Positions 12,434 through 25,700 of a stretch of 64,000 bases of DNA are shown piece after piece. The stretch spans positions 40,896,631 to 40,960,630 of the forward strand of contig NC_092568.1 of NCBI RefSeq assembly GCF_037975245.1, given 5' to 3'. A program made the translations under genes and the position numbers. Each line of letters opens with the position of its first letter. Position 1 is the stretch's first letter. Below the pieces are notes generated by a model. It was not told the origin of the DNA and ran no database searches. It was given only the letters and a program-made list of their open reading frames with translations. Source of the DNA: Apostichopus japonicus. Lineage: Eukaryota > Echinodermata > Holothuroidea > Aspidochirotida > Stichopodidae.

Positions 12434-14048
12434 TATGGCAAGCCGTTTTAACATTTACCTCGCAATTGGACTTAAGTGGAATACATTTCACTTAAGTGGA
12501 ATACATTCTACTTAAGTGAAATGTTATTCCACTTAAATAAAATGTATTCCACTTAAGTGGAATTCAATTTCACTTAAGTAGAATTCCATTTCACTTAAGT
12601 GGAAATGAACATTTCTATTTCACTTAAGTGGAAATGCATTCCACTTAAGTGGAATTGTATTTCACTTAAGTGGAAATGCATTCCACTTAAGTGGAACTGT
12701 ATTTCACTTAAGTGGAATACATTTGCACTTAAGTGGAATAACATTTTACTTAAGCTAAATAGCCCATCTATTTCACTTAAGTGGAATACAATTCCACTTA
12801 AGTGAAATGCATTTCCACTTAAGTGAAATACAATTCCATTTAAGTGGAATGCAATTTCACTTAAGTGGAATGATATCTTTTGGGCGTCAATTTTACTTAA
12901 GTGGAATTCTATTCTGCTTAAGTAAAATACAATTCCACTTAAGTGGAAATGTTGATATGTAGCTTATATATAAATACAATTTAGGGTAATGTTCGTCGTA
13001 ACGCATTCAATTGCTCATCACATATGATGATGTAGTCGATCCTCGTTGCACGTGTACATCATGGCTCTGGCTAATCATTCACATCTAACATTGCTGGAAT
13101 GCGATCAAATAATTGTTGTTGTTAGAGACACAATTCGAAGTGTTGTTTGCAGATTGGAACAGGGGAACAATCACAACAGAGGCGACTTACATCTTGTTTA
13201 AGTAACATAGGCAGAATTCGTAACTCTTTAGATAGTGAAACTTTTGACGAAATAAAAGATTCCATCCAAAACCTCAAATCAAAAAAAAAGTAATATGTTC
13301 TCTTGCCCTTGTCAATGCGTTTTCGGCTGTAGCTCCAACCACTTGTAATGTATTTGCCATGGCTTTATTTTGGTAATGTTATTCGTCAGGTACCAGGTCA
13401 GGTACGTACGTACACACCTTGCACGGATGTTAAGTGCTAGCTGGATCCCGATGGACAGCCGATATTCATTGTGCACATATCGACACCACATACGTACGTA
13501 CACGTATCACGGCAAGTTGTTTATAATGACGCGCAAAGGCATGTGCAAAGTTTGGCGTTGAATGTACTAGCCAATCACATTCCACTTAAGTGGAATAGAG
13601 TAGCCAATCACATTCCACTTAAGTGAAATAGACTATCCAATCACATTTCACTTAAGTGGAATGCATTTCCACTTAAGTGGAATTGTATTCCACTTAAGTG
13701 AAATAGACAGGACATTCCACTTAAGTGGAATTGTATTCCACTTAATTAGAATACAATTTCACTTAAGTGAAATGTATTTGCACTTAAGTGAAATACAATT
13801 CCACTTAAGTGGAATGCAATTCCACTTAAGTGAAATAGAATTTGGCTAAAGTAAAATGCAGTGACAAGTTGATGAATTCAGCTTAAGTAAAATACAATTA
13901 AGCTTAAGTGGAATGGTATTCCACTAAGTGAAATAGAATTCCACATAAGTTAAATAGTATTCTGCTTAAGTGAAATTGAATTCCACTTAAGTGAAATGTA
14001 TTCGATTTAAGTCGAATTGCTAGGTAAATGTTAAAACGGCTTGCCATA
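12434..14048. mobile_element. Fold-back element 1 with CACTTAAGTG palindrome arrays
   Basis: Perfect 27-bp terminal inverted repeats (12434-12460 and 14022-14048) begin TATGGCAAGCCGTTTTAAC. They flank two arrays (about 12470-12955 and 13578-14015) made of the palindrome CACTTAAGTG joined by short GGAAT/GAAAT linkers. A core of about 600 bp lies between. TA at the outermost position of both ends fits a TA target duplication, as in Tc1/mariner-type elements. Because every module is self-complementary and the two arms are mutually inverted, the element can form many alternative hairpins. No intact transposase is present. Confidence 0.88.
13061..13293 (+). pseudogene. Broken coding-like fragment in the core of fold-back element 1
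   Basis: An ATG at 13061 opens 46 codons (containing IIVVVRDTIRSVVCRLEQGN) ending at TAA 13199-13201. A neighbouring frame then continues with CLSNIGRIRNSLDSETFDEI and stops at 13291-13293. The two halves read like one alpha-helical protein split by a single frameshift. The family was not identified. It could be the N-terminal part of a transposase or integrase-like protein, or a captured host exon. Confidence 0.4.
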
Positions 14049-15638
14049 CGGTCCGGTCACAAGAAGTTTTGCTATTGCGTTTGGACTATATACTGTGCAA
14101 TAACATTTCTATTAAGTGCGTGGAAGTGTGCGCACGTTGCCTTTTTCAACCATCATCTCTCTGTCATATACTGTAAACTTGGATGATACACTGCAATTTT
14201 TCTGTAAGTGTTAAATTTCGACATATTAACATATTTTAGCATACTGAGTTGTTGTAGTTTGTAATCACTTTAGGCTAATTGCCATTTGGATATTGGAACA
14301 AGATATTTCTATTAACACGTTACAGCAGACTCTTTTTGTAAATGTTATGCTGTGTGTGCAAGATACCGGTTGTGCGAAAAACGTGTGGCCAGCGATGTTC
14401 AGAGCAGGGTCGAGGTGCTAGGAGATAGTGCTTAATTGCAGAACAAAATTTTCTATGTGGAGCCATTGCTGTAGACCATCCTCACCAATATTCGTGAGGC
14501 TGATTTTGAAACTTGCAACACAAGTAATGTTTCTATCAATATTTACTATAACTTGTACAGTAGTACGATAGGCACATCATATTGGCTAGCCCTTCATATG
14601 GTTGTCCACACAGGGTGATTACATTTACAACCAGCCTGATAAATAAGGAGGAAATATCCCTTATTTGTCAAGTTTCTGGGAGAATAATATCACAAAGTCA
14701 TTTTCTTGTCAGAGCAATCTTTATTCCTCCAGCAGCCAGGGGAATATTTTGTGCACAAGTTTCTTTCCCTTGGCTGCCAGGCAAATAGGCACAACCATTT
14801 TTGTATAGTAGGCTAGTATTAGCTAAATGAATTATAGTAATTTGTTAATACAATTAATAAATGTGTACTCATCTTTCTGTTGATTACAGCAATAAAATAT
14901 CATAAATCATAATTTCTGCTTGCATAAAATTTGTTATTTCCACTTACTTACCCTTAGACATAAAGTGAACTGATATAATTAATGCCTATATTGGAACCAG
15001 TCGTATCATGGTGATGATAATGATGATGGAACCAGAGCTTTACATCCTGAGCCGTGGCTTGGTGGGAGAAAACAATGGTTAGTAAGATTCGTGATACCAG
15101 TTTGCTGATTTCCATACTTTGTAACAGTTAAAACGATAGTTCATCGGTAAATTAATGACAACCATATTACATAGCTCCCAACTCTTGAGAAGGCAAATGC
15201 TGGTCCATGCCACGAATCGCCGTCCTGGGGGAGGGGTATAATGGGAGGGGGTGTCCCCCTCCCCTTTTGAATTTTTTGGAATCCTGGTGATGCCTACATG
15301 TAAAATGGTGGCACTTAGAATGGCTTTTGTCACCCAAAATTTTCTGAGAAATATGCATTTTTTTGTGTGTAACATCAATAAATTGAATAGTAGGTGATAA
15401 TTCATTCTTTCCCGTGGCATGAAAATGTTGCCCAATAAAAAGAAATAAAGGCTAATTTGAGGTTCAAATGATGCTGTAAAGGAGGTTTTATACTCTATTA
15501 TGCTAAATGCTAAAGAAATGATGGTTGCTAAGTCAAAATTTGATGCAAATTTTTTTATGTATACTTGACAATTACAATGCGGGTTCTTCGGACACTTGCG
15601 CGGGTCAGCGGGTTTGGGTGTTAGAATGGGAAGCAGGA
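14049..15638. other. Intergenic between two fold-back elements
   Basis: No gene was recognised. At 15222-15270 there is a GC-rich snap-back of the GGGGAGGGG...CCCCTCCCC type that recurs in MITEs elsewhere in the window (20.8-21.2 kb, 54-55 kb, 60.5 kb). AGCTCCCAACT at 15174-15184 is inverted at 16550-16560, so an older element may surround fold-back element 2. Confidence 0.5.
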
Positions 15639-16505
15639 CACTTCGCCCAACAACCATTTCGCCCAACTGCCATTTCGCCCAACCTTACCATTTCGCCCAA
15701 CCAGCCTGGTCATTTCGCCCAACCAGCCTGGTCATTTCGCCCAACCAGCCTGGTCATTTCGCCCAACCAGCCTGGTCATTTCGCCCAACCAGTCTGGTCA
15801 TTTCGCCCAACCTTGATTAAATATGATATTTCAAAAGGAAACGTTCGGGAATTGTTAACGTTACAGGATACGAACCGAGTATTAAGGAAACTTGAAGTCG
15901 TGGTTAAATTGATTATATATGTGATTACATATGTGGTTACATTGATAAAGTGGTTACATTGATTAAATATAGTAATTCAATATTACGGACGGGTTTTATA
16001 TTTTTTTTTTCAATTTAATAAGGAAACGTTCGGGAATTGTTAGTCAGTAGGATGGATCAGTGTTTTAGGGGTTAGGTTTGATAGGTTTTTATGAAGACCG
16101 ATTTCCCTGTGTTTGTATAATAATATAACTTCCATTGTATGCGTAAACGCCTAAAGTAGTGTAATCCTCCCATTATACCCGAAATAACTGCTCAGACTCC
16201 GATCGATATCGAGCGGACCTCACTTTTTTATTTACCTATTACGATGTAACCTAACCCAAAATAAATCAAATTGAACTAGTGGAATAGAAAAAGTAATATT
16301 ATTCTGACTGAACATTAGTAAAAATAAGGTTGGGCGAAATGACCATGCTGGTTGGGCGAAATGACCATGCTGGTTGGGCGAAATGACTATGATGGTTGGG
16401 CGAAATGACCATGCTGGTTGGGCGAAATGACCAGGCTGGTTGGGCGAAATGACCAGGCTGGTTGGGCGAAATGGCAGTTGGGCGAAATGGTTGTTGGGCG
16501 AAGTG
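15639..16505. mobile_element. Fold-back element 2 with CATTTCGCCCAACC arrays
   Basis: Perfect 46-bp terminal inverted repeats (15639-15684 and 16460-16505) begin CACTTCGCCCAACAACC. Inside each are tandem 22-bp modules of CATTTCGCCCAACCAGCCTGG on the left and the inverted equivalent on the right. A unique AT-rich core of about 490 bp contains GGAAACGTTCGGGAATTGTTA twice. No convincing target-site duplication was seen and no protein is encoded. Open frames across the arms are repeat artefacts. Confidence 0.88.
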
Positions 16506-16693
16506 ACTAGAAAGCTTAGAATGCGGGTCCAACCCGCAAAATGCGGGTCAGTTGGGAGCTCTGATATTATAAGCACTGGTGAAATTTGTATTCAGATCCT
16601 ACAGTACATACGACTTTTAGGGTTTACAACATTGAATTTGTCTCACCAAATGTTTTACTCCCTTTGTATTCTTTTGTGTTTTATTTCATCATA

Positions 16694-16714
16694 TCCCCCT
16701 CCCCCCTCCCCTAG
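16694..16714 (+). promoter_or_regulatory. Candidate splice acceptor upstream of the TTC27 start codon
   Basis: A long C/T tract ends in CCCCTAG, 11 bp before the ATG at 16726. It looks like a 3' splice site of a 5' UTR intron. The matching upstream exon and promoter were not identified. Confidence 0.45.
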
Positions 16715-16725
16715 TCAGCATCAAA

Positions 16726-19700
16726 ATGTCAGCTGTATCCGTTGATAATTCTACTTGTTCTAATTTTGTTCCTTGTGTAGATGATGTGCCTGAGATGAAC
16801 TTTCTACTTCAGGGTCAATACAAGGACGTCCTGCACGGCTCGGCTGCACAGTCAATACTAGCTCTAGGAAATGAGATCTCTAAAGATGCCTTTGGAGAGG
16901 CTATTAAGAAAAACATTGCAGATTTCATCAGTTTAAGCACCAATGACCAGAGTAACAGGTAAATTTCTGACCTTCACCGATCGTTATTGTAAATGATTGT
17001 TTGTCTCTGTGGATAATTTCATTCATACAGTAACAGACATGTATAGTTTACGTTGTTCTGCATGAATTATTTCCACGAAGTGAAAGAATGTTCAAGTCTT
17101 GTCAATTTTCACCTTCTGCCTTCGTATGGAGTTCCCTATGTCAGGCTTTGATAGATGTAGTTAATGGCGGATTCTTAAAAGTACTGTTTCAGATTCAGGA
17201 AGTGTCAAAATATTACCTTTAATAGCTAAACCCTTGCCAGTATAGAGTAAAGTAGAGTACATTAGTGTGTGTTCAAGATGATGTCTCCTAATAAAAATAT
17301 GTCTTCTTTACACTAAGCAGTACACCCAAATTGCTAAATAAATAAAAGTAGTCAGTCAGATATGTGGGACATGGAAGTCTGTAGATGACCGGATTACAAC
17401 AAAATTGAATTATTTTTTCCATATTGTCTTTTGCTTAGATTACTTCAAGTTCTTTGCGTTGGAATTTCTTGCCTGGAAGTATTTCTACAAAATAATTGGA
17501 CAGGACCAAAATCAGACATATCTCCATCTGATGTCTTACCAACGGAATGGGAAAGCAAGGTAACCATTATGTGACAACGTTAAAATGCTATGAAATAGAT
17601 TTCAGTCCATAAATAAAGGAAGAGGGAAATGGGTTTTTGAACACTAACACTTAATATCCATTTGTGCAGATATCTTTGTAATGTTTTATAAACTATTTAG
17701 TAGCTCCAAACTTCAAGCTTTCCCCGACATAATACATGTACATATGACTGTTAAATACATGAACTAGTTATTGTGATGTTAATCAGTGTTTGTGTACATA
17801 CCTTGACCTTATCAAACAGAATTCTCTTCGTTTTATTGTTTGCAGCAAGAAGAGTTAAAAGAGTTTGTTTTTGAATCTTTAAACAAAGATGATGCCTCCA
17901 TCTATCCTCTCAGCAGTCACCCGGTATTCCTTCTTCTGGCCAAACACATTCTTGTCGACTCGAGGGATTCCTTAACTGCCCTTCAGGTAGCACATCAATA
18001 CCATTTATCACTTATTTTCTAAGGATATTTTCTTTGGAAGATTAATTCATCATTCTGTTTGATAAAAAACTTAGAACATTTCAATTGTCTGCTGTTTAGA
18101 AAATAAATAGTAATAAAAATAGTTTGAAAGGTTTACTGCTAAATTTATTCATTTATCTTAAGAAACCAGTTTTGTATGATGGCTTGGTAATGACTTTTGT
18201 ACATGTTGTATGTTACAGCAGTTTTCATTGTATGATAGGTCATTTAGTCTTGTTAAGTTTACACCTAGAAGATGGAAGTATAGTGAATCATAAATATTGC
18301 ATTGAAGTGATTAACAAAATTCAGTTTATATTCCACAAGTGAATCTGTTCATTGACAAAGTTACTTTAATTGTAGAGAAAGTTTTGTAGAAGTATTTTAA
18401 GAAACCTTTTTGTAAATCCAATGTTAATCCATTTCAGTGTAGTAGCCTCCCCTTCAATGCTTCACTCTGTTTTGTTAATCCAATCTTAATCCAATCTTAA
18501 GATTTCCTTTCCCCTGTTTTACAGACCCTTTGTAGATGGCTGTAACATTATCGGCAATTACAGAGTGTCTGCAAGAACACTCCATTATTCCATATCAGTG
18601 ATGTAGATTTCTCTGTCATTGCATTTACAGACTGTTGATTGGTGGTCGCTCCGTTGCCTGTGGGTGCAACAGATGATACTTGATAGTCGTGACCCAGATA
18701 TCCACCAGAAGATCAAATCAAGATTAGAGGAAGGTAAAAACAGTTAATATTCATTCAACTATTTTAACTATAGTCATACTACTATGTCTTCTGGGTTGTC
18801 ACTATTAAAGAGTTTCATCACAGTATAAAATAGTAATAATAATAATAATAATATTGATTTATAGTGCATGCGTATCCACCCAAGAAAAGGAGAAATGAAA
18901 AAAGAATGAACAAACGAAATATTGGTTAACATTGATGAATGTTGCATAGGATGAGTTTTCAGAAGTTTTTTTAACAAAGTGAAGGAAGCACAACATTTGA
19001 GTTCTAGTGGTAATCCATTCATTGAGTTCTAGTGTTAATCCATTCATTGAGTTTTAGTGGTAATCCATTCGTTGAGTTTTTGTGGTAATCCAATCATTGA
19101 GTTCTAGTGGTAATCCATTCATTGAGTTCTAGTGGTAATCCATTCATTGAGTTCTAGTGGTAATCCATTCATTGAGTTCTAGTGTTAATCCATTCATTGA
19201 GTTTTAGTGGTAATCCATTCGTTGAGTTTTTGTGGTAATCCAATCATTGAGTTCTAGTGGTAATCCATTCATTGAGTTCTAGTGGTAATCCATTCATTGA
19301 GTTCTAGTGTTAATCCATTCATTGAGTTTTAGTGGTAATCCATTCGTTGAGTTTTTGTGGTAATCCAATCATTGAGTTCTAGTGGTAATCCATTCATTGA
19401 GTTCTAGTGGTAATCCATTCATTGAGTTCTAGTGGTAATCCATTCATTGAGTTCTAGTGGTAATCCATTCATTGAGTTCTAGTGGTAATCCATTCATTGA
19501 GTTGTAGTGTTAATCCATTCATTGAGTTCTAGTGGTAATCCATTCGTTGAGTTTTTGTGGTAATCCAATCATTGAGTTCTAGTGGTAATCCAATCATTGA
19601 GTTCTAGTGGTAATCCATTCATTGAGTTCTAGTGGTAATCCATTCCAGAGGCTAGTAGCAACTACTTCCAAAGATCTGTCACCCCATGTATGTTTAGCCT

Positions 19701-22700
19701 GATGTTCTTGAAGTAACTGCATATTACTGTAGCGACGTAGTATTGGGGTGTACGTCTGGAGCTAGTCCGATAAATGACTTTATTGAAAGTGGGAAGAAAA
19801 CACTTTGCATGAGAAGGATTTACACCTGATCCAATAAAGAAGAACAGCCTTCTAGGAATGTCAGGACCTCTAAATGTACATACAATTGTTTTATTCTGAT
19901 TGGCTTTATTGTCATCTTCATGTCAGCTTAGAAGAGTTTAATTGTAACAAAATTTAGAAGTTCTTCCACCTCAATGTGGGATTCCCTTCATGGTTGTTTG
20001 AATGAAAAAGTTGGTTGCCCACAAGATTAACATATAATGGTTATACAGTAAGTGGTTACAGTACATAGGGATGCCCACCAGGGTGGGCTAGCTCAAATGG
20101 TAGAACACAGGACTTGTATCCCTGCAGTCACTGGTGCAATCCCTGACCCCTAAATTTGTTTGCTGTTTACAAGATATCTAATCGTCTCAGAAATACTGCA
20201 AACTATCGTAGATGTAAACTCCAGAATTGTTTGTAAATATATTTGGGATCTATTGAAGCTTTTCTTAAAGAACATTGAAAACAACCGTTTGGATTTATCT
20301 TTCATTCGCAGTTGTGAGGAATGAGGGCTTGATGTCGCAGGATACCAGCGGATTTTTGCCCGTTCTCTTTCATCTTGAGTGCATACATATATGTCAATAT
20401 TACTATGAGTACACAGAGGCTCAAGAACACCTGCAAACAGCAAAGAAAATGGCAGGACTGGAGGTAAACCTAACAGGTGAGGATTATTACTCATAAAAAC
20501 AAAGTTTTGAAAGTTTCATTAATCCTTCTTGTTGATGTCTGTGGTTGCTTAGCTTGGCATTGGAATAATGTGGCCTTCTGTGTGTGGTGTAAGCAATGTT
20601 GTTCTGTTAGTACTTGTTTTATATGTTCCTGGTTTCACTGTTTTAGTCTTCCTGCATTCTTTAATTTATTCATTCAATCATTCGTTCATTCATTAGCTCT
20701 TTCTGGTTCATTAATTGATTCGATCATTGATTCGTTCATTCAATCATTTGTTCATTTGTTTGTTCATTCATTCATTCAGATGTGCTATTACTTATTCAGG
20801 GATGTGCCCCCGCTGGGTGGCACTGGAAGGCCCCGCCGAGCACTAAAAATTACCGCCCAGCACTGTCTTAAAAGTCATGAATCCAGCCCAGCACTACTTT
20901 CATCTAAAATCCCGACATTCCTAACAATATATTCAACATAAATTGAAAAAAAATTGAAAAAAAGTAAATTGTTAGCAAAACTAGTACTTGTGTATGTGCT
21001 TAAAAAGCTACACAAGTGCCAGCATTTGGCATCTGAGCACCTTCAAAAATCGAAAACTTTCTCAAAGGGGAGGGGGAACCCCTCCCCTTAGACCCCTCCC
21101 TCAGGACGGCGATCAGTATACCCGGCACTCAGGAAATCCTGGGCACATCCCTGCTTATTATTAATGTGCTTAATTACCAGGTGCTCTAGGCAAGAGGACA
21201 AGGTTCCAACAGGAGGACAAAGCTCAACTCTTCTTGAAAGTAGAAAAGACCGACTCTGATGTGAACAGAGGAATCAGTGACCAACAGGAAACTGTTTCTG
21301 GGTTACCAAAGGTTGGTAAATGTTTTGTAGTCATAGATTAAGAGAATCTGTTTCATGATCAGTTTCATGATATCAATTTGTCTACCAACAGCAGAGTCAC
21401 AGCCATCTCTGTTCTAGATAACAGCTAGAGGGCTTTGTTTTTCCGTAGAATGTACAAACTATTTACCCAAGGGGGCAACGATTCTTGTAGAGCAATTTTC
21501 AGTGTCATAGAGGTTTGAAATGTTGATTACTTAGATGATGCACAGTGATTTGAAATTTATCAAACTTCAAGAACAATTTTAAGGAAGTGTAAGGAAAACC
21601 ATGAAAGAGTAATTTTTTAAACATTTAATGTTTTTAATTTTCATGTGACAGGATCTCATGCTAGAGGATGATACAGTACTCAATAATGTGAAATTCAAAG
21701 ATGCTGGAATAGAGGAGATTCCCAGACTGTCAGGAGGAGAACAAGCTCTCATCATTTCCCTCTGGTGAGTAGACATATCCCTGTAGCGAGTAAACATTTC
21801 CCTCTAGCTAGTTAACATATCCCTGAGGCGAGTAAACATATCCCTCTAGCGAGTAAACATATCCCTGAGACGAGTAAACATATCCCGCTATCGAGTAAAC
21901 ATAACCCTCTAGCGAGTAATCATATCCCTCTGGTGAGTAGACATATCTCTCTAGCGAGGAAACCTATCCATGAGGCGAGCAAACATATCCCTCTAGCGAG
22001 TAAACATAACCCTCTAGCGAGTAAATATATCCCTCTGGAGAGTAGACATATCCTTGAGGCGAGTAAACAAATCCCTCTGGCGAGTAAACATATCCCTGAG
22101 ACGAGTAAACATTTCCCTCTAGCCAGTAAACAACCCTCTAGCAAGTAAACATAACCCTCTAACAAGTAAACATACCCCTCTGGTGAGTAGACATATCCCT
22201 CTAGCGAGTAAACATATCCCTCTGGTGAGTAAACATATCACCTAGCGAGTAAACATATCCCTCTGGCAAGTAAACATATCCCTCTAGCGTGTAAACATAA
22301 GTCTCTAGCGAGTAAACATATCCCTCGAGCGAGTCAACATATCCCTCTGGTGAGTAGACATATTCCTCTGGTGAGTAAACATATCCCTCTAGTGAGTAAA
22401 CATATCCCTCTAGCGAATAAGCTTATCCCTCTGGCAAGTAAACATTACTCTAGCGAGTTAAACATATCCCTCTAGCAAGTAGACGTATCCCTTAAGTGAG
22501 TTAGTATATCCCGCTGGTGAATAAACATATTCCACTAGGAAGTAAACATATCCCTCAAGCGAGTAAACATATCCCTCTAGCGAGTAAACATATCCCTCTA
22601 GCGAGTAAACATATCCCACCTTTGACTAGACGTATCCTTCTCATGAGAAGACATATCTTAATTTCATCTTTCAGCTTAGACCACAAAAGGAAATCGCCTA

Positions 22701-25700
22701 AAGATGATTTAATAAATGAAGAGCTGTTACCTTACGTAGTGGTAAGTAGAACGACACAAAGATGATCGGAATTGTATGCAATGGTTAATGGAACTACTGC
22801 CAAAGACTTACACTTTAAAGAAAATTCATTCTGGCTTACCTGAGCACGAAAACCATACATAGGAGAACTCTCAGTGAAACAGAGATATTTAGTGGGTGGT
22901 TTATAAAACACTCAACACAGAATTGTAATTCCATATGTAGTGCTGTGTAGAATACAACGGAACATTGTTATCCTGTCCTATGGGACAATCATGATGGTTT
23001 CTGTAATCTAAACTGCTTAGACAGATATGGGAGTTGAACAAGTAGAATCAAAACAGGCACAGATTGGCCTACTTGCTTAGAATCAGGGTGCTTCCCGGTT
23101 CAAGGGGCTAAAATCGTCACCAGGTTGAGACGCCAAGGTGCTGATTTCCTCTGGTTTGCAATTTAGCTATTTTTGTCAATGCTTGTTGGATCAATGACCT
23201 GGTAGCAATTTATGCCTAATCAGCCCCTGAACCCAAACAGTTACCATGCCAACATGATGTGATGGGTTTTGCTTTGTTGTAACCAGAATGCAGGAATTGA
23301 ATGGTCATTGCTAATAGTACTGTTATCTTACCACTAATGAAGAAAGTCTTGAAATGAGCAAAAAATAATAAGAGGGAAAAATTTGAAGAATTGATTCTGT
23401 GAAGGTACTCAGAGAGAATTTAATTTTCTCATCGCACATGAACCACGATGATGCCTTAAGTGTAGCTCTGAATCCTTTTCAATTGTTACACCAGTATAGG
23501 TTGTTGAAGAGTGGAATGGAAATCAAGTAATGCTAGATACATAATCTGTTTTATATCGTTGCAGAGCGTATTGCAACAGCCACAGTATTGGTCCGTTCAG
23601 ATTGGGGCCCTCGCTCTGAGGTGCAAGTTAGAGAGAAGCAAAAGACGTAAAATAGAGAGGTCTATGATGCAGATGCAGGTACGTTGAAAATCCACCGCAG
23701 GAGGGTAACCATGACATTACCATAGTAACTTAGACTTGAAAGTTTGTTTTGTAATTCTGGGTAAGCTGATAAAATGGGTCGACAGCTTTTACAGTCGGTC
23801 GCAAAGTGGCCAACAGAAAAACTTATATCTTTAAAGGATTGGTTTAGTTGTTTGACATGTCTATTTTGTATGAAAGAGCACAAAAAGAACAGTGCAGAAA
23901 CTACCATGATAGCATGCTCTCTTAAGGAGATATGACACTTTGAAGATAGCAAAATTTCTTTGAAAATGACTGGTGTAGAAAGACTAACTGTGAGGGTGTG
24001 ATGTCACATCCTTACTTCCTTAACATGTGTGAATATATTTCTTTAAAAATTATTTACATTTTTTAACACATTTGAAAATAATATAATCAAAATTTTTCAG
24101 ATGTTTGATCTCAAATACTTCCTTTGACAAATATGAGATCTCCTGACATATCTTTTGGTTGAAAGTCATGAAATCTCACAAAATATTTAGAAAAAAAAAC
24201 AAAGACTTTTCAGGAATGTGAGGATGTGACATCACAGCTAGTCAGATTTCAGCAGTTTCCACACAATCTGATAAAACTTTACACTTGAATATCTCTTTAA
24301 CCAAAAAAGATATTTGAACAGTTTTTTCACCATTGTGTTTCTTTTATTGTCCTCTATCATATAACATAAACATGTATGACAACTGAACCAATCCTTTAAA
24401 CAATGTTTCTGATGGAATCTGACAGTATGCATCCTCCAAGCTGCAAAGTTATTTGTCAAACAAATTGTGATCGATGTGTGTGTTTACAAACTATCGTTCA
24501 ATGCGTAATCAAAACGGTCAAGGCACAGTTATATAGATAATCACCAGGGATTTAATAGTGCTGCATATCAGGTCCAGAAATATCTAGATAGTGGCCAGGG
24601 AAATTACAACATGGGGTTGCCGGGGAAAATGTCTGGGAAGTAGGGCATTAAAGTGTTGGAGTAATATTTTGGTGCCAGAAAACTTCATTTTCTGAAATGA
24701 TATTCAATGCTAGGTTAACTAAGTTTTGGCGATTGTTATCACAAGACCACTATCTTAATCAGTGATAATAACACTGCTGCCTGATTGATCAATGTCATGT
24801 GAATTGTTGGCTTTCCTGAAAACACACTTAAAACTGTATGCATATCTTCTTGCTTTGATAGTAACTACTTTAGTCATGTCACTCTCCACTTTTTCACAAT
24901 ATTTCATATTTCTGTTTTGTTATCATAGACAGTTGTTGATAGCTTTGATGATGGAGTATGTCCAGTTTATCACAGACTGCAGTATATTTATGCTGTAAAC
25001 CTTCCACCAAAATGGGACATGGAGGCAAGTATCCACTTGAAATCATTGCCCTTGGTAATGCAGTGTTGGTAACTAGCTTAGTCACTTAGCGACAGTGACA
25101 GCTTCAGACCAGAGTTCCAGGTATCAATTATGCTAGACATGACTAGTAGTAAATAGGCTGACAGTAAAGTAGACTGGTCCTAAGCATGTCAACTGTGGAA
25201 TTACTGCAGACCAGAGTTCCATGTATCAATTATGCTAGGCATGGCTTGTAGTAATTAGACTGACACTAAAGTAGACTTGTCCTAAGCATGGCTGCTGTGA
25301 TGTTGCTGTGGACCAGAGTTCCATGTATTAATTATGCTAGGCATGACTAATAGTAAATAGGCTGACAGTAAAGTAGACTGGTCCTAAGCATGTCAACTGT
25401 GGAATTGCTGTAGACCAGAGTTCCATGTATCAATTATGCTAGGCATGGCTAGTAGTAATTAGGCTGACAGTAAAGTAGACTGGTCCTAAGCATGTCTACT
25501 GTGGAATTACTGTAGACCAGAGTTCCATGTATCAATTATGCTAGGCATGGCTAGTAGTAAATAGGCTGACAGTAAAGTAGACTGGTCCTAAGCATGTCAA
25601 CTGTGGAATTGCTGTAGACCAGAGTTCCATGTATTGCATACATACCCATTGGCATTAAAGAGGATAGCTTTATGCAAGCCAGCTTCCATGTTGCTAAAAA

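Noticed and set aside
15525..15962. Plus-strand frame with HFAQPAW repeats, and its mirror at 16232-16576
   Set aside because: Both are translations of the arms of fold-back element 2.
21920..22165. Open frames on both strands with 7-residue repeats
   Set aside because: Translation of the 21-bp array in TTC27 intron 7.
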